Source: Alkalibacterium indicireducens (GTDB lineage: Bacteria; Bacillota; Bacilli; Lactobacillales; Carnobacteriaceae_A). From it: a stretch of DNA of 5,742 nt. Position 1 is the first letter of the stretch. Each line of letters starts with the position of its first letter. Shown one piece after another: positions 5,703 through 5,742 of the stretch. Made by a program: the position numbers and the translations under genes. The stretch lies in the NCBI RefSeq assembly GCF_039522005.1, contig NZ_BAAADA010000203.1, positions 1-5,742 of the forward strand, given 5' to 3'. The notes under the pieces were generated by a model. It was not told where the DNA came from. It saw only the letters and a program-made list of their open reading frames with translations, and did not search any database.

Positions 5703-5742
5703 ATGGAAAATTACCGTAGAACTAAAACAACCGTCAGCCTCA
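5703..5742 (+). CDS. tnpA: Probable IS200/IS605 Y1 transposase TnpA, N-terminal fragment (runs off the window)
   Basis: Only 13 codons are present: MENYRRTKTTVSL. The family often begins with a short Y-R-(R/K)-T-x-x-T-V segment leading into the first strand of the fold (L-x-Y-H-x-V-F-x-x-K/R-Y-R), and these residues fit that opening. TnpA is a small HUH/Y1 tyrosine transposase that cuts and joins single-stranded DNA at hairpin ends; its HUH motif and catalytic Tyr lie beyond the window. No Shine-Dalgarno sequence precedes the ATG. An overlapping ATG at 5695 in another frame gives MDTWKITVEL, which I do not recognise. The call rests on very few residues plus the hairpin-rich upstream DNA. Confidence 0.55.
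   Translation, partial: MENYRRTKTTVSL

Larger units (their letters stand above)
5521..5742 (+). mobile_element. Left end of an IS200/IS605-type insertion sequence (partial)
   Basis: The segment combines a cluster of subterminal hairpins with the start of a probable TnpA gene, the usual layout of the left end of a single-strand transposing IS200/IS605 element. Such elements have no terminal inverted repeats and make no target duplication; TnpA recognises a hairpin near each end. The outer limit cannot be set from this window. It must lie to the right of the chemoreceptor leader, and the first structured bases are at 5521 (GTTTTCTC, complementary to GAGAAAAC at 5557-5564). The element continues beyond 5742, so a tnpB gene cannot be judged. 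Confidence 0.55.

Noticed and set aside
5695..5742. Alternative start ATG at 5695 giving MDTWKITVELKQPSAS
   Set aside because: It lacks a ribosome binding site, overlaps the TATAAT box and resembles no transposase start, whereas the frame from 5703 fits the TnpA opening.
5703..5742. IscB or TnpB as the gene entering at the right edge
   Set aside because: The visible residues do not resemble the IscB opening (a VxDxN/P-loop-like start) or the usual TnpB opening; TnpA fits better, but 13 residues cannot exclude others.

Overview
The window looks like chromosomal DNA from a motile, low-to-mid G+C Gram-positive bacterium, most likely a member of the Bacillales. The clues are strong AGGAGG-type ribosome binding sites, TTG start use, a lipoprotein of the DUF4349 type, a Bacillus-style chemoreceptor and a SigD-like promoter in front of it. 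No marker fixes the genus.

Layout: all three complete genes lie on the minus strand and appear to be separate transcription units. Reading in their direction (right to left), they are a methyl-accepting chemotaxis protein (3742-5424), an FAD-dependent amine oxidase-like flavoprotein (1728-3026) and a DUF4349 membrane-anchored lipoprotein (699-1592). Each is followed by a hairpin that can act as a terminator: 3674-3717, 1653-1702 and, less typically, 591-653. The three gene products do not form an obvious shared pathway.

The right edge (about 5521-5742) is the left end of an IS200/IS605-type insertion sequence entering on the plus strand. It has an unusually compact set of nested stem-loops (5546-5634), then the first 13 codons of a probable Y1 transposase TnpA (from 5703), which runs off the window. 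The element abuts the predicted SigD promoter of the chemoreceptor.

Two long stretches have no convincing gene. At 3235-3660 the DNA is a degenerate tandem repeat with a period of about 51.5 bp. Each period holds two related half-units spaced alternately 21 and 30-31 bp, close to whole numbers of helical turns. At 1-590 there is no credible ORF, but from 168 onward there is a series of strong inverted repeats, six of them before the 63-nt palindrome at 591-653. These two non-coding regions and the structured IS end are the parts most worth a second look.
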